From Halochromatium glycolicum (GTDB taxonomy: Bacteria > Pseudomonadota > Gammaproteobacteria > Chromatiales > Chromatiaceae), in contig NZ_NRSJ01000036.1 in NCBI RefSeq assembly GCF_016584085.1, forward strand, positions 1-51,634: 51,634 nucleotides of DNA, written 5' to 3'. Position 1 is the stretch's first letter. Every line of letters starts with the position of its first letter. Positions 35,254-44,760 of this stretch are shown here, one piece after another. The position numbers were made by a program, and so were the translations under genes. The notes beneath the pieces were generated by a model. It made no database searches, was not told where the DNA came from, and saw only the letters and a list, made by a program, of their open reading frames with translations.

Positions 35254-35952
35254 CTAATGGCGCGGTCCGAAGAGTGCGGTACCGATGCGTACCATTGTAG
35301 CGCCCTCGGCAATAGCGGCCTCAAGATCGTGGGACATCCCCATCGACAGGGTCGCGAGGGGCCGCGTCGGGGTCGCCAACCGGTCGCGCAGCGCCCTCAG
35401 GGCCGCGAACGGCTGTCGCTGCGCATCGAGCTCATCGGCCGGGGCCGGTAGCGTCATCAGGCCTTCGACCTCGATACCGGGGACCTGACTGCATTCCTCA
35501 AACAGCTCGGGCAGGGCCTCCGGCGGGGCACCGGCCTTGCTTGCCTCACCGCTTAGGTTGACCTGCAGGCAGCAGCGCAGCGGTGCGCGCCCAGCAGGCC
35601 GCTGCGTGCCCAAACGCTGCGCGTGGCGGAGATCGCTGAGCCCATGCACCCAGTCGAAGTGCTCAGCGATGGTCTTGGTCTTGTTGCGCTGGATGCGGCC
35701 GATGAAGTGCCAGGTGATCGGCAGATCGGCCAGATCGGCCTGCTTGTCGCAACCCTCCTGGACGTAGCTCTCGCCGAAGGCATTGAGGCCCTGTTCGAAG
35801 GCCGTACGGATGGCTTGCGCCGGCTGCACCTTGCTCACCGCGAGCAGTTGTACGCTGCCTGGCGCGCGTCCGAAGCGGGCCTCGGCGTCGGCGATCCGGG
35901 TGCGCACTGCATCGATTCGCTCGGCGATCCCCTGGGCCTGAGAAGACGTCAT
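35254..35952 (-). CDS. yggS: PLP homeostasis protein (YggS/PLPBP)
   Basis: Cytoplasmic pyridoxal-phosphate-binding protein that buffers PLP; mutants of relatives disturb amino acid metabolism. It has 232 residues in a TIM-barrel-like fold. PLP is expected on Lys41 (LLAVSKVQP); other family segments are FGESYVQE, WHFIGRIQRNK, GLMTLPAP, SMGMSHDLEAAI and VRIGTALFG. Overlaps rdgB by 4 bp (ATGA). A 130-bp gap separates it from proC. Confidence 0.94.
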   Translation of the reverse strand: MTSSQAQGIAERIDAVRTRIADAEARFGRAPGSVQLLAVSKVQPAQAIRTAFEQGLNAFGESYVQEGCDKQADLADLPITWHFIGRIQRNKTKTIAEHFDWVHGLSDLRHAQRLGTQRPAGRAPLRCCLQVNLSGEASKAGAPPEALPELFEECSQVPGIEVEGLMTLPAPADELDAQRQPFAALRALRDRLATPTRPLATLSMGMSHDLEAAIAEGATMVRIGTALFGPRH

Positions 35953-36626
35953 TTTGCTTCCCTTCTACCAGGCGGTTGCGCTGCGGTGCTACCGGCGTGT
36001 CGATTATAGGGTGTCGGGCGCTCGAGCAGATTCGCGACCAGTGCCCGCAGCGCCTGCCCGCGATGGCTCAGTGCGTTCTTGGTCTCGGGATCGAGCTCGG
36101 CGGAGCTGAGACCGTGTGTCGGCACGCCGAAGATCGGGTCGTAGCCGAACCCGTTCTCGCCTCTCGGTGCGTCCAGTATCAGCCCTTCCCAGGTGCCCTG
36201 GCAGATCAGTGGGGTTGGATCGCTGGCATGGCGCAGATAGACCATCACGCATTGGAACCGGGCGCTGCGGTCACAACCGGCCCGTGCCGCCAGTTCCGCG
36301 AGGAGCTTGTCGCAGTTGGCTTGGTCCGAGCTGTCGGGACCGGCATAGCGGGCCGAGTAGATGCCTGGTGCGCCGTCGAGTGCGTCGACCTCGATCCCGG
36401 AGTCGTCGGCGATCGCGGCCCGGCCGCTGGCCCGTGCGGCATGGCGGGCCTTGAGGATGGCGTTCTCGACGAAGGTCAAACCGGCCTCCTCAGCGGCCTC
36501 GATGCCCAGCTGGCCCTGGGGAATCAACTGCAGCGCGGCCGGGGCGAGCAAGGCCTCGATCTCGCGCAGCTTGCCGTGGTTGTTACTGGCGAGGACGATC
36601 TCGTGGCTCTCAGGGCTTGGTTGCAT
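35949..36626 (-). CDS. rdgB: dITP/XTP pyrophosphatase
   Basis: House-cleaning nucleotidase hydrolysing ITP, dITP and XTP. It has 225 residues. The signature SNNHGKLREIEALL is at about 14-27, followed by FVENAILKARHAA, IADDSGIEVDALDGAPGIYS and FGYDPIF near the C-terminus. The last 25 residues extend past the usual end. It is coupled to yggS by a 4-bp overlap. Confidence 0.95.
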   Translation of the reverse strand: MQPSPESHEIVLASNNHGKLREIEALLAPAALQLIPQGQLGIEAAEEAGLTFVENAILKARHAARASGRAAIADDSGIEVDALDGAPGIYSARYAGPDSSDQANCDKLLAELAARAGCDRSARFQCVMVYLRHASDPTPLICQGTWEGLILDAPRGENGFGYDPIFGVPTHGLSSAELDPETKNALSHRGQALRALVANLLERPTPYNRHAGSTAAQPPGRREAK

Positions 36627-36770
36627 GCGGAGCAGGTTGCGGCGTTGGTTGTTGGAAATAGGGATCAGCTCGCAGGCGCTGATGGCATGCGCCTGTAGTA
36701 AGAATCAGGATGCCGGATCGCTAAGATACCTTCATTAGGCGCCGTTGCGCAGTGGCCTGTCATGTGCGGC

Positions 36771-37499
36771 TCAAGGTGTCCGCTCGCCACTCAGCACCGC
36801 ACGTTGGGCGGCCATGACCGCATTGACGCCAAGCTCGGCGAGATCGAGCATCGCGAGTAGCTCGGGGCGCGAGAATGGCGCTGCTTCGGCGGTACCCTGC
36901 ACCTCGATCAGCCCGCCGTCATCGGTCATGACGACGTTCATGTCGGTCTCGGCGGTACTGTCCTCGGCATAATCGAGATCGAGGACCGGGGTGCCCTGGT
37001 AGACCCCGACCGAAACCGCGGCGACCTGCCGGCTCAAAGGCGTCTGCTCGAGCTTGCCGGTTGTGAGCAGCCCTTGCAGCGCGAGATGCAGCGCAATCCA
37101 GGCGCCGCTGATCGCCGCAGTGCGGGTGCCGCCGTCGGCCTGGATCACGTCGCAATCGAGCGTGATGGTGCGCTCGCCGAGATGCTCGAGGTCGGCCGCC
37201 GCGCGCAGCGAGCGGCCGATCAGTCGCTGGATCTCGAGCGTGCGTCCGCCCTGGCGCCCGCGTGCCGCCTCGCGCGGCGTGCGCTCACCGGTCGAACGCG
37301 GGAGCATGCCATACTCGGCTGTGATCCAGCCCTGCCCGGAACCGCGCAGGAACGGCGGAACGCGCTCCTCGACGCTGGCCGTGCAGAGTACGCGGGTCTC
37401 ACCGAACTCGGCCAGGACCGAGCCCTCGGCCTGGTTGGTGAAGCCCGGGATGAAGCGCACCGGACGCAGTTGATCGGGGAGACGGGCGGATGGGCGCAT
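36771..37499 (-). CDS. rph: Ribonuclease PH
   Basis: Phosphorolytic 3' exoribonuclease that trims tRNA precursors. It has 242 residues from ATG 37499 (MRPSARLPDQLRPVRF), matching the family's 238; the upstream open frame is not family-like. Motifs include GSVLAEFGETRVLCTASVEE, WITAEYGMLPRST, RQGGRTLEIQRLIGRSLRA, DCDVIQADGGTRTA and the C-terminal DLDYAEDSTAETDMN. It lies 144 bp upstream of rdgB on the same strand. Confidence 0.96.
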   Translation of the reverse strand: MRPSARLPDQLRPVRFIPGFTNQAEGSVLAEFGETRVLCTASVEERVPPFLRGSGQGWITAEYGMLPRSTGERTPREAARGRQGGRTLEIQRLIGRSLRAAADLEHLGERTITLDCDVIQADGGTRTAAISGAWIALHLALQGLLTTGKLEQTPLSRQVAAVSVGVYQGTPVLDLDYAEDSTAETDMNVVMTDDGGLIEVQGTAEAAPFSRPELLAMLDLAELGVNAVMAAQRAVLSGERTP

Positions 37500-38047
37500 G
37501 AGGCGGCTCCGGTATCGGCGAAGAAGGCGATTCTGGTGTTGGCGGTCGGCGCCTTGGCGAACAGCCGCAGGCACCTGAGTCGCTGACGCGGCAGATTTGG
37601 GGCGCCTGCGTTGCAATTGTCGCACGATTGCGCGACGGTGATCCGGCCGCGCAATGAGCGGCGTGCAGCCGAATGCCCGGGTCGGATCGCCGATGCGGTC
37701 AACACGCGGTGGAATCGGCCGAGCGAGCCGACCCGGAGGCATCTGGTTGGACGGACCCGGCTGAGTGGACAGGACTCCGTGGACCCGGGTCGCCGCCCCA
37801 TCGGCAGTGCGCCGCCAGCATGCGCAGCAGCTGCCTGCGCCTCGCCTTGGATGCCGTTCTCGACGGACCTGAACGTCGTTCGTGGTCGTTCGTGGTCGTT
37901 GGTGTCAGGGCCGCAGCATGCGGTCTCCAGCTATGGGGCAACTGATTGGAATAGAATGACGTCTGCGCCTCGCTGTGTCTGACTGTGCACCAGGTCGATC
38001 GCGGCCTCGGCGTCGTTCAATCGTTTACCCGCTCCGGAGCACTCGCT
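37500..38047. other. Divergent intergenic region between rph and yicC
   Basis: This 548-bp stretch probably contains the promoters of both genes. Short direct repeats occur near 37870-37900 (CGTTCGTGGT twice). I find no gene with a credible start or product. Confidence 0.5.
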
Positions 38048-38914
38048 ATGGCCAGAAGTATGACCGCTTTCGCCCGCCAAGATTGCAGCACCGAGGCTGG
38101 TGAACTGACCTGGGAGGTCCGCAGCGTCAACCATCGCTATCTCGAACCGCATCTTCGGCTGCCCGATGAGCTGCGCGGGCTCGAGCCGAAGGTTCGTGAG
38201 GTTCTCGGCCGGCATCTGAGTCGCGGCAAGATCGACGTTACGCTGCGGCTGTCCGGGCAAACCGGTGGTCAAGGCGAGATGCGCGTCAACCGGGTGCTGC
38301 TCGAGCAGCTGCTGAAGGCCGCTGATGAGATTGCGACCCGCATCGGCGAGCCGGCCGCGCCTCACCTGTTCGATCTGCTGAGCTGGCCCGGCATGCTCGA
38401 GGAACCGCCGAAGGACCTCGACAGCCTCGGCAACGAGGCGTTGACGCTGCTCGAGCAGACGCTCGACTCACTGGTCGAGGCTCGCGAGCGCGAGGGTGAC
38501 CGAATGAAAGACCTGCTGCTCGAGCGCTGCGATAAGCTCCAGGCAAGAGTCGATGAGGTCCGCGAGCGCATGCCCGAAGTGCTCGTCGGAATCCGTGCCC
38601 GGATCGCCGAGCGCCTTTCCGAGGTCCGCGACGAGCTTGACGAGGCTCGGCTCGAGCAGGAGATGACCCTGATTGCGCAACGGCTGGACGTCGACGAAGA
38701 GATGGATCGGCTCGCGAGCCACCTCACCGAGATCCGGGGCACGCTCGATGCCGACGAGCCGATCGGTCGGCGTCTCGACTTCCTGATGCAGGAGCTCAAT
38801 CGTGAGGCCAATACCCTCAGCTCCAAATCCTCCGATGCGGATGTCACCCGCGCAGCGGTGGATATGAAGGTTCTGATCGAGCAGATGCGCGAGCAGGTTC
38901 AGAACCTAGAGTAG
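38048..38914 (+). CDS. yicC: YicC family endoribonuclease
   Basis: YicC-type endoribonuclease, reported in E. coli to help degrade the small RNA RyhB. It has 288 residues from ATG 38048 (MARSMTAFARQD). The N-terminal half carries EVRSVNHRYLEPHLRLPDEL and SRGKIDVTLRL. The C-terminal DUF1732 part is rich in Glu/Arg coiled coil and ends with RRLDFLMQELNREANTLSSK, the family signature. It diverges from rph, as is common. Confidence 0.93.
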   Translation: MARSMTAFARQDCSTEAGELTWEVRSVNHRYLEPHLRLPDELRGLEPKVREVLGRHLSRGKIDVTLRLSGQTGGQGEMRVNRVLLEQLLKAADEIATRIGEPAAPHLFDLLSWPGMLEEPPKDLDSLGNEALTLLEQTLDSLVEAREREGDRMKDLLLERCDKLQARVDEVRERMPEVLVGIRARIAERLSEVRDELDEARLEQEMTLIAQRLDVDEEMDRLASHLTEIRGTLDADEPIGRRLDFLMQELNREANTLSSKSSDADVTRAAVDMKVLIEQMREQVQNLE

Positions 38915-39456
38915 ATCATGTTCTGTCTCAGCCAAGAATATCGTGTGCTGTAGCGTCGGTATACAGACCGGCGCCGACTGTTACGCGAGTGCTGATAGCT
39001 CGCCGACCAGCACGTCGAACGCTAAGGCGATTGCCGGAAAAGCTCGTACCGAATTGCGCAGGATGTTCGTTTGCCTTCGAGGAGCGTCGCCGGGAGCATA
39101 GCCGGGCTATGTGACCGGCGGCGCGACGAAGAAGGCGAGCGAAGAGACCAGCAAGGCGGTATGAGCTTTGACAGAAATCGCCTAAGACCTTGGCGTTGTA
39201 CTGCCTCCTCGTCCAACTGAGCAGCGTGCAGCAGCTGCGTTTGCCGCCGGGTCCAGGCCTGAAGGATTTGCCCAGCCGGCATCGAAGCGCAAGGTTTTGT
39301 TCCCTTGCTATACCCATCGCAAACCGATTTTCGGTTTTCCTCAACCGTTCCGGGTCGCGTCACGGCGCTGGGGGCAGTGATGGGGGGACATTGACGTGCT
39401 TCGGGTATAGATTGAGCGCTTCGGCAGTTGGCTCTTAAAGGGCGCAACGCTGTTGT
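38915..39456. other. Intergenic region after yicC holding a 157-bp element
   Basis: This 542-bp stretch separates the convergent yicC and FG-GAP genes. It contains element copy D (39026-39182). The remaining 270 bp before the FG-GAP gene end shows no recognised gene or terminator. Confidence 0.55.
39026..39182 (-). mobile_element. 157-bp palindromic element, copy D
   Basis: Full copy in reverse orientation. The flanking triplets on the plus strand are TAA at 39023-39025 and 39183-39185. In element orientation these read TTA, unlike copies A to C (TAA), yet both sides agree, which supports a true 3-bp target duplication. Minor base changes separate it from the other copies. Confidence 0.85.
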
Positions 39457-41370
39457 TCAGGATGGGGTCTCTGGCTGCGTGATGCGCAAGGTTGTGTCGA
39501 GCCGATCGGGTTGGAGCGTCTGTTCGGACCCGTCCGGCCAGGTGATCTGGATCGAGATCGCTGCTGGTTCGTCTGCCGTACCCAAGCCGATTGTGACTGG
39601 AAGCTCGACCTGCGAGAGATAGCCCCGTGTTGGCTGCACCGCACGCTCATGGGTAATGCCATTGACCGTCCAGTTAACCCGCGCGCCGATTGCCCCAGTG
39701 TTCGGGGGTTGTCCGACGAGCTCAAGCCGCAGCCAATGATGGCCTGTCTGCTGGTCGTTGCGCAGCAGGGCCGGGCGTCGTCCGTTTTGTGTGATCAGTA
39801 GGTCAAGATCGCCGTCGGCATCGATATCGGCGTAGCTGATACCGCGACCTACCAGGTTCTGCGCGAAATCGCCGAGCTCGGCATTCGGTGGTTGCAGTGG
39901 GACGAAGCGCTCACCGCAGCGGTCGCCGCAGTTCCAGAACAGCGATGGCGGCTGGGCATAATGCTGGCTCTGTTGGACCTTGTGGATCTCATGCTCAAGG
40001 TGGCCATTGGCCAGGACCAGGTCTTCGCGCCCATCGAGGTCGAGGTCGGTGAACAGCAGTCCGAACGTCAACGGGATGCGCGAGGCCGGGCCGAGCCCTT
40101 GGATCACCGCTTCATCGACGAACGGCGGGTGGCCGTTGGTGGTGACGAAGAGCGAGGCCATCTCGTTGGCGAAGTTGCCGACTGCGATCGCGAGCTCGCC
40201 GTTATCGCTGAAGCGTGCGGCATCGACGCCCATCGCCGAGGTGGCCTTGCCGTTGCGGTCGTAGGCGATGCCGTCGAAGATCGCGGTCTCCTCGAAGGTG
40301 CCGTCGCCGCGGTTGCGGAATAGGAAGTTGCGGACGGTGTCGTTGACGACCACCAGGTCTTCCCAGCCGTCGCGGTCGAGGTCGGTTGCGACGACGCCGA
40401 GGCCCTTGCCGACCGGCATTCTGCTGACCTCGTCGAAGACCAGGATGCCCGCCTCACGTGAGACATCGGTGAAGCGGCCATTACCATCGTTGCGGTAGAG
40501 CTGGTTATTGGTGCCGACGAAGTTGAGCGGGGCACCGTAAGCACGTCCGAGGCCCGTGAGCCGGAAGTCGATCTCAAGGTCGATCTTCGGCGACCAGTCG
40601 ACGTAGTTGACGACGAAGAGATCGAGGTCGCCGTCGCGGTCATAGTCGATAAAGGCTGCGCTCGACGACCAGAGGTCCTCGGCCCCGCCGACCCCGGCGA
40701 GCTCGGTCATCTCCTCGAAGGTGCCGTCGCCGCGGTTGCGGAACAGCCTGTTCTCGTTCAACGAGGTGAGATAGAGGTCGGGCCAGTCGTCGCCGTCGAT
40801 GTCGCCGATTGCGACGCCCATGCCGTAGGTGGTGATGGCGAGTCCAGCCTCGGCTGTGACGTCCTCGAAACGGCCGCTGCCGTCGTTGCGATAGAGCGCC
40901 TGGGTCGGCGGCGTCTCAAGGGTTTGATGCTCGCGCCATTCGCGGGAGTTGACCAGGAAGAGGTCCTGGTCGCCGTCGCGGTCGTAGTCGAAGAACGCGG
41001 CGCCGCTGCCGATCGTCTCCGGCATGAGCCTGTCTCCGTACGCGCCGTTGATGTGGACAAAATCGATACCGGCCTGCTCGGTGATGTCGGTGAACGGAAG
41101 CGGCGGAGGTGTTCCGGCCTCGGCTTCGGCGTTTGCGCCGTCGGCCCTGGCGCCGGCTCCGGTTTGGGTGCCGGTGACCCGCGAGGGGGGAACCACCGGT
41201 GTTGCGATCTCGGCATCATCGATCTCGGGGCTTGGCTCGTCCCGACCAAGGAGCAGGAGCGTAAACAGGCCGGCCACGGCCGCAGCGACGATGAGTGTGA
41301 CCGAGATCAGGAAGGCGCGTCTGATGCGGGCCTCGCCGCGATTGAGTCGATTGGGGGTTGCGTTGTTCAC
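39457..41370 (-). CDS. FG-GAP repeat / ASPIC-UnbV protein (CRTAC1-like)
   Basis: Extracytoplasmic protein of 637 residues with one N-terminal membrane helix (about 25-47, LISVTLIVAAAVAGLFTLLL). A beta-propeller-like region follows with six or more calcium-binding FG-GAP motifs of the form D-x-D-x-D-G (DYDRDGDQDLF, DIDGDDWPDLY, DYDRDGDLDLF, DLDRDGWEDLV, DLDLDGREDLV, DIDADGDLDLL). A C-terminal ASPIC/UnbV domain (about 540-625, GAIGARVNW and RGYLSQ) completes it. The gene starts 10 bp after the cytochrome-TPR gene, so the pair is one operon. Function unknown; the pairing suggests a surface or periplasmic complex. Confidence 0.85.
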   Translation of the reverse strand: MNNATPNRLNRGEARIRRAFLISVTLIVAAAVAGLFTLLLLGRDEPSPEIDDAEIATPVVPPSRVTGTQTGAGARADGANAEAEAGTPPPLPFTDITEQAGIDFVHINGAYGDRLMPETIGSGAAFFDYDRDGDQDLFLVNSREWREHQTLETPPTQALYRNDGSGRFEDVTAEAGLAITTYGMGVAIGDIDGDDWPDLYLTSLNENRLFRNRGDGTFEEMTELAGVGGAEDLWSSSAAFIDYDRDGDLDLFVVNYVDWSPKIDLEIDFRLTGLGRAYGAPLNFVGTNNQLYRNDGNGRFTDVSREAGILVFDEVSRMPVGKGLGVVATDLDRDGWEDLVVVNDTVRNFLFRNRGDGTFEETAIFDGIAYDRNGKATSAMGVDAARFSDNGELAIAVGNFANEMASLFVTTNGHPPFVDEAVIQGLGPASRIPLTFGLLFTDLDLDGREDLVLANGHLEHEIHKVQQSQHYAQPPSLFWNCGDRCGERFVPLQPPNAELGDFAQNLVGRGISYADIDADGDLDLLITQNGRRPALLRNDQQTGHHWLRLELVGQPPNTGAIGARVNWTVNGITHERAVQPTRGYLSQVELPVTIGLGTADEPAAISIQITWPDGSEQTLQPDRLDTTLRITQPETPS

Positions 41371-41380
41371 TGGCGCGCGC

Positions 41381-44300
41381 TTAATCTTGTGCTTGTGCTT
41401 GTGCTTGTGCTTGTGCTTGTGCTTGTGCTTGTGCGGTGTCTGAGACTGGCGCGGCGAGCGTGTAGATCGCGACCGCTTCGGCGGCGTGGTCGGCAGCCGG
41501 ATTGCGGCTTCGATGGAGGCTCACTGCCCGCTCGACCGCGTTGTCGTCGGTCCGATACTGTTCATGCAGCTGGCGATGCTCGCTTGCGGGCACCGGCTCG
41601 CCGAGCTCGGCGAGGACCAGGCTCAGGTTGTGGTGCGCTGCGGCGCTCTCGGGGTCGAGCCCGAGCGCCTGCTCCAGCCGCGCTCGTGCGCGGATCAGGT
41701 ATTCCCGCCGCGTGGCTTGGCGCTCTGGCCCCCGCTCGCGGCGGGCGCGCTCGTAGAGGGTGCGGCCGAGCTCGACCAGCATCCGGTCGTCGCCGCTGAA
41801 ATCGAAGCCACGCGCTCGGGCATCGCTGAAGCGGGTCTCGGCCAAGGCCTCCAGGGCATCGATGGCGCGGTCGAGGTCGCCGAGGTCGCGGGCGATCAGC
41901 GCCGTGTACCAGGCGAGGGTCCATGGCGGTGCCTCGCCATGGGGGAGTTCAGCGGCTTGAGCGCGTGCGAGCGCCGCAGCGGCCTCCTCGAGGCGGCCTT
42001 CGCGATGCAGCACGCGGGCGAGATTGAGCGGTCCCGGGGCGCCGCCGAGTGCCTCGACTTGCTTGAATGCGGCCTCGGCCTGGCGTGATTCGCCGCGCTT
42101 GCCCTGGCGCAATAGGCCGATACCGTAGTCGTTCCAGCGTTGCCAGGCTGGGATCGCGGCGACCGGGTCATCCGGGCGAGCCTGAGGCAGATGGGGAGGG
42201 ACTCTTGCACCCTCGGTTGATGCGGTGGTGACCTCCCTCTCAGTACCGATTGGCAGCACTAGCTGATCGCGCGCCAGCGTCGTGATCGGCAGGTCATTGC
42301 GTTGGAAGGCATCGCCGAGCAGGTATCGGTAGAAGCGGGTATCGAACTTCCGATAACGCAGCGCGGCGTCGAGCCGGAGCGTGCCGCGGGCATTGGCGGG
42401 CACTTCGAGCCGATAATGCACCACGGTGGCCGCGCCGGGCGGGATCTGGTGATCGTAGAGTGCGACGAAGATGTCCTGTGCGTTGCGCCGTTCGATGCGA
42501 TTGCCGTCGCGGTCGAGCAGATAGGCGTTGCCGAACCAGGCCCATTCATCGGCGCTGCCGTCGTCCGCGAGCGCGCCTGATCGGCCGATGACGCGCGCAT
42601 TTGCGTTGCCGTCACCGCCGTCTGGCCGGCTTGTGGGCCGGTTTGCGGGCTGGCTTGCGGGCCGGCTTGCGGGCTGGCCTGCAGGCGGGACAGAAATCCT
42701 GACCGCTGAATCATTGCCCGGCTTGCCGCTCGCGGCGAGCTTGTCTCGGGTGTTGGCTCCCGGACCAGTTCGCGTGCCGGCCCCGAGGCCGGGCGCGAGG
42801 TCTGGCTCGATGCCTGTTCCGCCGCGGGTCTCGAGACTGGCCTCGACCTCCAGCCAGACCTCGTTCGAATCGGCTGTTCCTTGAGTCAGGGCGTGGCCGA
42901 TGCCGTCGGTGCGGACCACGATCTCGAGTAGATAGGCCGCGCCAGGGCTGAGCACCGGACGCGCAGGGCGCAGTGGGGCGTGCAGCTTGCCTTCGATGCG
43001 CCCTCCCTCTTTGAGGCCGAAGAGGTCGACGCGCGCGGCCTGCTGCATCATTGCGACGCGCGCGGCGTTTTCGGCCTCGGGCCGGCTGACCATCTTGGCG
43101 ACGGCAGTATTGGCTGCCGCAAAGAGGTGATCATGGACGGCGCGTTCGCCCCGCGCGTCAAACACTCTGGCAGCGGGGTCGTTCGATGCCTGCAGCGGCA
43201 TATGGCAGCCATTGCAGCCGGCCTTGGCCTGCTCCGGATAGTAGAAGCTGTCGACCCGATGCCCGGAGACGCCGCTGAGTCGGAAGCTGTCGAAATGGTT
43301 CTGGCCGCGCAGCCATCGATAGTGATTCAGCTCTGGGGGCAGGTGGACCTTGTGGCAGCCGGAGCAAAACTCCGGCGAGCGGTGCACCGGCTTGAGTAGG
43401 GTGCGCTTGTGGAAGGCCGGTTTGGCCTTGATCAACTGCCGGTTCAGCGATCGAAGGAGGGGATTGTCGCTGAACGCGAACGGATAACGGGGAGGATCGA
43501 TCAGGGTGTAATCGCCGTTGCCGCGCGGACTGTTGATCGCGCTGATCGCGTGGCAGCTCAGGCAGGTGATGCCGGCCTCGGCGGCCGGATCGGTCGCCGG
43601 ATCATATTCCGCGTCATCGAAACGCCCTGAGAACAGCGGCACCGGATCGTGGCAGACAGCGCAGAGCCGGCTGGCCTCGAGATGACCATCGCGCGCCAAC
43701 AATTCGGCTCGGGTGTCTTCGATCGTCTTCTTGTAGGCGGGGTTGTTGAACGAGCTGAAGCGATGCATCGAGCCGGCGTGACGCTTCGCGATATCGGCAT
43801 GGCACTCGGCGCAGGCGGCATCGCCCATCAGGTGGTCGGCCGGGATCGGCGGCTGTGCGCTGTCCGCCACCGGCACCTTCGCCAGTGCGGGCATGAAGGC
43901 GCGCTCGAGCCGTGGACTCGGCGCTGCCCAGAGCAGGTGCAGCGCTACGGCAATCAGACTGACACTGATTGCGGCGCCGGCCCAGCTCGCGGCAAGCCGC
44001 CAGCGCAGCGGCGGACCAGCCAGACGATGCAGCAGGAAGAGCCAGATTGCCGCGAGTGGGGTCACCACATGGACCCAGTATGCGATGGCGCGCACGTCGG
44101 GGTCGTTGATCTCGAAGAAGCCGAAACGGGTCAATAGGATGCCGGAGCCGAACAGCAGCACCAGTGTTAGGTAGAGACCCATGCCGGCGCGGATCGCGTA
44201 GCGGTTCGGCCGCAGCTGTGCCCGCCGGAAATGCAGCGCGCCGAAGACCAGGGTCGGCACGACGAGCAGCAGGCCGAGCCCGAGGTGGGCGAGGAACATT

Positions 44301-44488
44301 GTCAGATAGAATGGATTTTGCAATCCGGCGCCGCTGAGATGTTCGGTCAGCCTGATCGCGAGCAGGTAGAGTGAATTGACCGCGAGCAGGCCCGTTGGGA
44401 ACGAGATGATCCAGAGCAACCGGCGCAGGGCCGGGGAGAGTGCTGCGGGCGGAGGGGCTGGACGCGGGTTGGAGTGCGGGCGGACCAT
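41381..44488 (-). CDS. Membrane-anchored pentahaem cytochrome c with TPR domain
   Basis: A 1035-residue mosaic protein. The N-terminal part has five hydrophobic segments (about 23-45, 64-88, 102-121, 137-155 and 168-188), the first four resembling a small b-type cytochrome bundle with histidines. A periplasmic domain follows with five CXXCH haem sites (226-230, 276-280, 309-313, 375-379 and 425-429). A Pro/Ala/Ser/Arg low-complexity linker (around 600) and a beta-rich region precede several TPR-like helices (about 790-1000). The C-terminus is an Ala-Gln run made by a hexanucleotide repeat. The layout suggests electron transfer between quinone pool and periplasmic partners (inference); no close functional relative is recognised. 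Operon with the FG-GAP gene. Confidence 0.82.
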   Translation of the reverse strand: MVRPHSNPRPAPPPAALSPALRRLLWIISFPTGLLAVNSLYLLAIRLTEHLSGAGLQNPFYLTMFLAHLGLGLLLVVPTLVFGALHFRRAQLRPNRYAIRAGMGLYLTLVLLFGSGILLTRFGFFEINDPDVRAIAYWVHVVTPLAAIWLFLLHRLAGPPLRWRLAASWAGAAISVSLIAVALHLLWAAPSPRLERAFMPALAKVPVADSAQPPIPADHLMGDAACAECHADIAKRHAGSMHRFSSFNNPAYKKTIEDTRAELLARDGHLEASRLCAVCHDPVPLFSGRFDDAEYDPATDPAAEAGITCLSCHAISAINSPRGNGDYTLIDPPRYPFAFSDNPLLRSLNRQLIKAKPAFHKRTLLKPVHRSPEFCSGCHKVHLPPELNHYRWLRGQNHFDSFRLSGVSGHRVDSFYYPEQAKAGCNGCHMPLQASNDPAARVFDARGERAVHDHLFAAANTAVAKMVSRPEAENAARVAMMQQAARVDLFGLKEGGRIEGKLHAPLRPARPVLSPGAAYLLEIVVRTDGIGHALTQGTADSNEVWLEVEASLETRGGTGIEPDLAPGLGAGTRTGPGANTRDKLAASGKPGNDSAVRISVPPAGQPASRPASQPANRPTSRPDGGDGNANARVIGRSGALADDGSADEWAWFGNAYLLDRDGNRIERRNAQDIFVALYDHQIPPGAATVVHYRLEVPANARGTLRLDAALRYRKFDTRFYRYLLGDAFQRNDLPITTLARDQLVLPIGTEREVTTASTEGARVPPHLPQARPDDPVAAIPAWQRWNDYGIGLLRQGKRGESRQAEAAFKQVEALGGAPGPLNLARVLHREGRLEEAAAALARAQAAELPHGEAPPWTLAWYTALIARDLGDLDRAIDALEALAETRFSDARARGFDFSGDDRMLVELGRTLYERARRERGPERQATRREYLIRARARLEQALGLDPESAAAHHNLSLVLAELGEPVPASEHRQLHEQYRTDDNAVERAVSLHRSRNPAADHAAEAVAIYTLAAPVSDTAQAQAQAQAQAQAQAQD
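41387..41434 (+). repeat. Hexanucleotide microsatellite (TTGTGC)8
   Basis: Eight perfect TTGTGC units at the 3' end of the cytochrome-TPR gene encode the alternating Ala-Gln tail. The unit is a multiple of three, so copy-number change alters tail length without frameshift. It lies just before the stop codon at 41381-41383. Confidence 0.95.
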
Positions 44489-44760
44489 GACGCACGACGA
44501 CCTGGATTGAAGCCGCGACGCTGGCGCACCAGCGTCATCTGCATAGTCTAGCGCGCCGACGCGTCGACGTTATCGCGAATTGCGCCACAGCAGGCTGAAC
44601 GCTTGGGCGAGGCTGCTGCGCGGTAGGCTGGGGGGTGGGCTGTGTCCCGGGTGGCACCTTGCCATGGACGTTGGGCTTCTAAACGTTGCGATCAAAACGC
44701 CCGCTTTAATCGCACAAGGAACTGATTTTAAAGGTTAAATGAGCTATTCTGTTCGGGCTC

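Noticed and set aside
31630..37690. A shared 14-bp word GGCGTGCAGCCGAA near 31632 and 37660
   Set aside because: Too short, and the flanks do not match, so chance similarity is the simplest explanation.
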